A program made the translations under genes and the position numbers. 64,000 nt of DNA, taken from Phoronis australis. Its lineage: Eukaryota; Phoronida; Phoronidae. This document shows, piece after piece, positions 58,040 through 64,000 of the stretch. Numbering within the stretch: position 1 is the first letter of the stretch; each line of letters starts with the position of its first letter. Under the pieces are notes generated by a model. The model made no database searches and had not been told where the DNA came from. It was given only the letters and a program-made list of their open reading frames with translations. The stretch covers positions 1,211,277 through 1,275,276 of the forward strand of contig NMRA01000048.1 of NCBI GenBank assembly GCA_002633005.1, in the 5' to 3' direction.

Positions 58040-60500
58040 TACCGTAATCGTTCGGGTTAACGCCCATGCTCAGTTAACCGCCCATCCCCGACTTTAAGTG
58101 GATTTTCGATTTAACCGCCCACTGTTCGGTTAACCGCCCACTGCTCGGTTAACCGCCCCCCTGCGATTTTTGAAGATTTCCAGTTAAGCGCCCACCTCTC
58201 GGTTAAGCGCCCATCCCCGACTTTTAAGGAATGAAGATTTGGCGCCTAGTGCTAAGAAAACGCGCGATTCCCTGACTTTTAGAAAAAGATCGATGATCAC
58301 AATGAGTGCAACGACGCCGGGACTCCGAGACGGTGGTTTAGCAATCTGAATTACAATACAGGTAACGAGTTATTGTCTTGGGTCATGAACTCACTTCAAA
58401 ATATAATACTTGAACCTTTTTGTCACTTTATTTTCTTCCCTTGTTTGCAAAGTTTAAGAACGCCGCCGGCGTCAAAACCTCCGCTTTCAGCGACTTTGTC
58501 TGCCGCGCTGAGTTTCCGTCTGCAGTGCACTAGATAAAACATATATTCGAAAAAATCAGGCCAGAGAAATGTGACAATGGTTTTGACAACCCTCCAAATT
58601 CTATTAAGGTGGGAAGCTCTCGTATTTTGAACAAATCTCACAACTCACGGAAAGATGTCAAATTCTCAATATTTTGATGAATATAACTGCCGGGTTATAG
58701 AGTATGTGGGTGACCGAAGGGACAGTACAAGTTCCTTACTGGGTTACCGATTTCGTTGCTGCCTGTCGATTTCTGAATTCAAACGTTGGCAATAATGTAT
58801 GTTTGTGTATGATCTTGAAGTAATAAAAAACGGCTAGTCAAATTTTGTTTTTAGCTTATTGCATCTCAGTCAAACTGGTTAGCAGATTTAACTCAAAAAG
58901 TCGCTGGCTGTTCTTTACTCAGGCTATTTTGGCGTCAGCCTGCACGTAAGCGTGACTGTGTGAACTATCGTTTCCACATCCCCTTTTTAGCCATCCAGAA
59001 TAATTTTGTTTATACATTGGCCATTTTCAGCCTGAACAAGTACCATTCGAGTCTGAAATATCTACGACGTAGACTGCTTGACGATAGTGGGTAGGAGATT
59101 CACACAGCTAGTTACAGGAATGGGCTTAGGGAGCATCGAGCCGGGAAATATGGCAATAGACTTGACATCGCAGTTTTGGGGAACATTGGCAACGGAGGAA
59201 TATCGTAAAGAACCGGGTCTTTCGTAACAACAGCTAAATGAAAGCACATAGTCACGACCGTTTTTGTTACTTCGGACTGTCGCTATGTGTGACTGATTTG
59301 TAGTGGTGCACGTGCGCAAGTTCCCACACTTTGGAGTGCATGTTACCTTGACACCAACATGTGATTGACAGGTGACTCACACGTAGGCCCTACGTGCGTG
59401 CTGAATACCGCCACTATCTTTGGCCATAAAAAAACGAGATGCATATTGAAGGAGGCCGTTATATTACTTGACGCCATTTCCAAGTCACGATTGTCAGCCG
59501 ATTGAGACATTGCGCGATAACAGCGGGGACCGAACAGTGCCGCTGTGCGATATTACAAGTGATATAAATAGGATAATCTGGACATCTTGCATGAAAAATA
59601 AATGTTTTTCCACCACGAAGTTTGGTAAGGTGATCGTTTAGAATAATGAATTGAAACATTGATGTTTTCTGACATTTTCTAACATATTTATTCAGTTGCT
59701 TGAAATTTTATTCTTGATCGACGACTGGCTCGACCACCCCCGATCCTTGTCTTACTTCTTTGCATATTAGCATGTTTGGCGCAACGGCAAGAGAGCAATG
59801 CCGGGCTGTCGAGATAAGACAGCTAGCCGCAGAACTATACGCTGAAAATGTCATTGAGTCACGGAGTGTCAACTATAACATCCCAAACACAAAAAAACAA
59901 CAGAGTTAAGTTTTTCAAACTTTTATTACAACCAATTTTAAAACTGCTGTCTGAGTCAGAACTTGACAGCTACATACAGTACGAGACTGTAACCATAAAT
60001 TTGATGTCTGACCTCTGCACCACGTGAAGCTTGCACGCGCGCACTTAAGCAGGGTCACATCATGAGACAGTTTTTATTCTAGTGGAGGCTGTGAGGTCAC
60101 TGGTCGTCTGCGCACCGCAGGACGGCACGGGGCTTTTACTCAGCAATTTTGTAAATTTAATAGTGAATGACTAAACTGAGGGCAAGAGAACCTTTGTTGG
60201 GATCGTCCGCTGTTATGATGTTTTCACAGTCATTTGGCGACGTGACGATAAAGCTCTTTGAAAAGGGCTACGCGTTCCGAGTATGATTGTCGTGTCGGGA
60301 TTTAGATCGCCAGGTAAGATTAACCGCCCAGGGCGGTTGTCTGTCGTAATAAGCGCCCATGTTCGGTTAACCGCCCATCCCCTACTTTAGGTGGATTTTC
60401 GATTTAACCGCCCCCGGCACTGCTCGATTAACCGCCCTCCCCCGATTTTTTGAAGTCGCCAATTTAACCGCCCAGGGCGTTAACCCGAACGATTACGGTA
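58040..60500. mobile_element. Non-autonomous DNA transposon, family A copy 2
   Basis: The left end CCGTAATCGTTCGGGTTAAC begins at 58042 and its inverse ends at 60498; TA flanks both sides. The body matches 14819-16598 but has about 640 extra bases (roughly 58577-59220), so copy 1 is deleted or copy 2 carries an insert. Subterminal TTAACCGCCCA and TTAAGCGCCCA repeats are dense at both ends. No transposase frame is present. Confidence 0.9.
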
Positions 60501-62864
60501 ATTTCGACAGAGTGAAGAAAGGGTGAAGAGTCACTGACGTGTGTTCTGATAAGCAAATTCCATTGAGAACTGTTCTGTGCTCCCTTAGCACAGGAATGGG
60601 ACAAGTGCCCTGCGAATGCACAGCATTGTGGGTAAAACTGTTGTAGAGTTGGTGGCGCGTGTGTATTTCGGGATGTGGCTATTGGTTGCTCTTTCGTTAT
60701 TATGCTCTACATCATTTATGTAGTACTGTATTTTCTTGGTTGAGTCATTATGTGTACAAGCAAGGTCAATCTATTGAGTGACAACGCAATGAAAAGCGAC
60801 CTGGTCATTTTTTAATGTTGAAAAAATACCCCCCCCCGGCGGTCGTTTTTTTAAGCACCTTAAACTAAACGATTTAATATGAATGTCATAGAAAAATCAT
60901 ACATGATGATGGGTGTGACAAGTGACAATTTAAACTGAGTGTCAAGGACACTAAAGTAACGATACATCGGCTTGCGTGGCAATATGACCAACGCTAAAAA
61001 TTATTACCTTTCGCTTTCAAGCCTCATGGAGGAGGGTTGACGAAGGGGCTTGTACCGTTACGGTGTCGAAACGTCCACTGAGATTGCGCCCTGGGGTACT
61101 TCAGAGTAAACTACATACGGGTATTTCTGTTGATTTGTGAGACAACTGGAGAGATCACGTGATGAGAGAGAAGAGGGCGCCTTCTTTCGGCCCGTATCTT
61201 TTGGTTGGGATATGTGGTGCGTTTGCGTGCTCACTCCTGCTCAGTCAGACATCTTCACCCGCAGTGACTTACTAAAGCGGAACGCCACAGACTTTCATTC
61301 TCGTGTCCCTTACCGGGAAGCATATCGAAACATCTTCTGAAGCTTTGCTGCAGTAGGTGGTTATACACCCACCTCAACCCATTTTGACGAGTTTTCAACA
61401 GCAGTGGGTGCAGCGTGCACACGCTCAAAATTTCTCCCCCTGATCAAATAGTCAAACCTCATAAAAAATGACCCTAGTAATTTTTGCCCTTGTTTAAATC
61501 GGCTTGTTTATCGCGACTCTGAATAGAATAATACACAGTTATCATCACGTACGCTGTATAACGTACACAGTAGCCCCAGCTATATTTCTTGGGAAGTCAG
61601 AGGAAACCATAGTACTTGGTTGGCACACAAATCCTGCAAACACGTGAAAGACTTTATTTCACCATTATAATACTGAGTAAAATTAACCATGGCAGCAACC
61701 AACAAACAAACAGAACAACTGTGAGAAATTAGAATGCACGAAGAGTATCTCGAGCTTTAGCAAGTAAACACCTCTAAAACAGCAAAACAAATGCAGCTCA
61801 TCTTGACTTTTCAAAAATGGCGACTTTAGTCCAGTCTACTTGAAGTACATGAATGTGGCGTGCTTTCTTGTCGGAAATTTTCTTCTAAGGTACCAACAAC
61901 CTGATAGCATTAGCAATGGCTGATGTTGTTACACGCTTTCAGTGATAGATTTTTATTTAGATCAAATGTCCGCACTATAATGATCACGTGGTACAGATGC
62001 GAAATGGGAGCTGAGTCGCTTACGTTCAAAGCCTAAGAAACGTCCCGATAGTAAACTCTTTCCGCGTGCGGCGAATTTCCGCGCCGAAGAAATTTAAGTG
62101 CAAATTCCAAGAGCAAATTACTTTGGAGTATGTATAATTGAGGCAGCAAGTGTCGAAATGTGACTTACTTGAACAGACCGGCTAGTATTCAACATGGTGC
62201 TTTTTTAGCGTTTCGTTGGTTTAAAGAGGACTGGAACGCGCAAAGTCGTAAATATACCTTTAAATAATACTTGGTCAATCTATTTCTGGGGGATGCTAAC
62301 GTGAGTGTAATTCACTTTGAATATGCAAAAATTTCACTATTTTTTTGAAACACCGAGTCATGGACGAAATATAAATGCTTTGACATCAAAAGAAAACCAA
62401 AATCTTTACGAGCAAACCGTAAAAAATACCTGATGAACAGTTTGATTTCTGTTTCAGTACAGGAGAAACATTTTGAATAATGCAATTAGTCTGTTTTTGC
62501 GTTCTAAGCCACTTTGAAACATTTCAATGAAACTGAAACGTGTCGAATCGTAAGTATGATCCTACGATACGTTTCATGATACCGCTTTTAAAACGTTTCA
62601 CTAAAAATCTGGTTTCTACAACTCAGTAAGTAACAAATAATAGACATCACTTCATTTACCCCCTAATTTTCCAAAGAAATTCACCACCTTTTCGATGTGG
62701 CGTGAAGGATGTTTCGCTCGTGCTGTTTACAATTATTCATATCGACTAGACCATATTAGCACAACCACGCGTTCTGCAAAGGATAAAGTGCTTGATACTG
62801 CAACCCTTGCTTTTTCAAATTATTTTGATTCGGTTATTATCGATATATAACTCTGGCATCCTAT
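60501..62864. other. Intergenic DNA between two convergent genes
   Basis: Slightly GC-richer in the first kilobase. One frame at 61137-61340 is open for 67 codons from a GTG, with an internal ATG; it is unrecognised and could be chance. No RNA gene or element is visible. Confidence 0.45.
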
Positions 62865-62870
62865 TTTATT
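62865..62870 (-). terminator. Poly(A) signal for the minus-strand gene
   Basis: TTTATT on the plus strand reads AATAAA on the minus strand, about 300 bases beyond the stop codon at 63172-63174. It supports this being the end of the PLAC-domain gene. Confidence 0.5.
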
Positions 62871-63171
62871 AAAAATTGTCTACATCTTAGGGTGAATCAG
62901 AAAATTTGAATAAGGCAAGCACTTTTTGTTCTGCAATGACATGTTTCTTTCACCAACATCGAAACTGCCCAGAAAACCTGAGACACACTTAGCAACGTTT
63001 TTTTTGCCACCGGCATGCAAAAGGCACGTGCAGATGAGTCACCAGACTACGAGTGAAACTGTCTACAAGACACACGCTAGTGAGACTATGAAGCAATATA
63101 AGAGCGTACCTGAATCGGATGGAATTGATTGTACTGTACTCCACAAATACCTATTACGCCATTTAACACGA

Positions 63172-63644
63172 TTATAGATACTTTTGGCAGGATTTGCAGC
63201 ACATAAGTTTGAAAAGATTAACTTTGCAGTTTCTAGCACTGGCGCCTGCCTTGCAAAAGAACGAACGGTCTCCCAGGCAACGCCTTCGGAAATATGATCT
63301 TATGGGCGACGGTGCACGCGCCGGCGTTGATGTGCTCGAGTAAGATTCCATCGCTTCCGTCGTAGTACGCGGTGGTGGGATTGGTGTCAATGGGACTGCT
63401 TCCTTCTGTGGGTTTGTAGTGGCAGAGGTAGGGGTAGCCGTAGTCACAGTCGGAGGTGTAGTAGTGCTAGTAGCGATGGCGGATGTTGTAGTCGCAGTGG
63501 TAGCAGCAGCAGCAGTAGTAGTAGTGGTGGTGGTAGGAGGAGGAATAGTCGAAGTCACAACAGTAGTGGTACTAGGGATGGGAGTGATGGTTGTGGCGAT
63601 GGTAGTAGTAGCAGTAGTAGTAGTAGTAGTAGCAGAAGTAGTCT
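63172..63644 (-). CDS. C-terminal exon with Thr-rich linker and PLAC domain (partial gene)
   Basis: The minus-strand frame opens after an acceptor (TTTAATTTTAG, intron side of 63645) and runs to TAA at 63172-63174. The first two thirds are a low-complexity Thr/Ala/Pro tract, a likely O-glycosylated mucin-like linker. The end has six cysteines, CLGDRSFFC, NCKVNLF and MCCKSC, in the spacing of a PLAC (protease and lacunin) domain. PLAC domains sit at the C-terminus of secreted ADAMTS proteases, ADAMTS-like proteins, papilin-like proteins and some proprotein convertases. The protein is therefore probably an extracellular matrix or secreted protein; its type cannot be decided without upstream exons, which lie beyond 64000. 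The Thr tract is encoded by trinucleotide repeats and may vary in length. Confidence 0.72.
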
Positions 63645-64000
63645 CTAAAATTAAATGATAATGGGCCGTGTTACCACTGATGATCTCATAGGCCTAATTA
63701 TGAAGCCAGCACCTCTTGTTAAACGGAACAAGGTTGCCGAAATTAGTTCCCACACGTGCTGGTTGCCGTGTGATAGATTTAGTGAACCAAATTTTCGAAG
63801 ACATATACCATGTTCCCATCTTCACTTTTGTTACAAAATATATTTAGATTATAAAAGAGCCCACATCTGCTCTGTTCACAGACATTCGATTGCGGTACCA
63901 AATTATGTAAGACTGTTTTTCTTTATTACATCGCTTAGGAATGCACAAAGACCATCCTCATTCAGTAAATGTAGTCCATGCATGACCCTTGATCCTATGT
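63645..64000. other. Probable intron of the minus-strand PLAC gene
   Basis: Upstream of the minus-strand acceptor. No further exon is recognised before the window ends. Confidence 0.4.

Noticed and set aside
61137-61340. 67-codon frame in the intergenic region
   Set aside because: It has no recognised domain, starts on GTG, and has no splice or poly(A) context; possible but not supportable as a gene.
63419-63658. Val-rich plus-strand frame
   Set aside because: It is the reverse strand of the Thr-coding trinucleotide tract of the minus-strand PLAC exon.

Overview
This is animal nuclear DNA, AT-rich and mostly non-coding. The evidence is a split gene with consensus GT-AG introns, abundant intronic repeats, terminal-inverted-repeat transposons and metazoan protein families (OATP with a Kazal-type loop, a PLAC domain, a THAP zinc finger). 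The repeat-dense introns and gene content suggest an invertebrate, perhaps an invertebrate deuterostome such as a hemichordate or lancelet. I cannot fix the species or phylum from sequence alone.

Layout. 1-19948 is upstream, repeat-rich DNA with perfect tandem arrays (16-bp unit at 5053, 50-bp unit at 9581) and inverted-repeat elements (14819-16598, 17770-19150). 19949-52381 holds the one complete gene: a plus-strand organic anion transporting polypeptide (OATP/SLCO) gene. It has 11 coding exons whose phases all join, giving 784 residues, with a poly(A) signal at 52560. 52570-62860 is intergenic, with a 2.5-kb transposon at 58040-60500. 63172-63644 is the last exon of a minus-strand gene, with a Thr-rich linker and a C-terminal PLAC domain, so the two genes converge.

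The most unusual feature is that three exon/intron boundaries of the OATP gene have been tandemly copied. The exon 6 donor is copied once. The exon 7 donor is copied into a 79-bp minisatellite with 15 donors. The exon 9 acceptor is copied into a 22-bp minisatellite with 4 or 8 units. All of exon 2 and all of exon 9 also appear twice. Each of these two whole-exon duplications has a single N at its junction, and the exon 7 array ends at a third N (27626, 42876, 44720). I think the whole-exon duplications are unmerged alleles in the assembly. The splice-site minisatellites themselves look real, and the exon 9 one appears to differ in length between alleles.

Other structure: two related families of TA-flanked elements with GCCC-rich subterminal repeats; a degenerate repeat in the last intron carrying a series of CTCF-like core motifs; a perfect 34-bp-arm palindrome at 43456-43524; a THAP-domain fragment on the minus strand inside intron 1; and a dispersed short repeat family with about a dozen copies.
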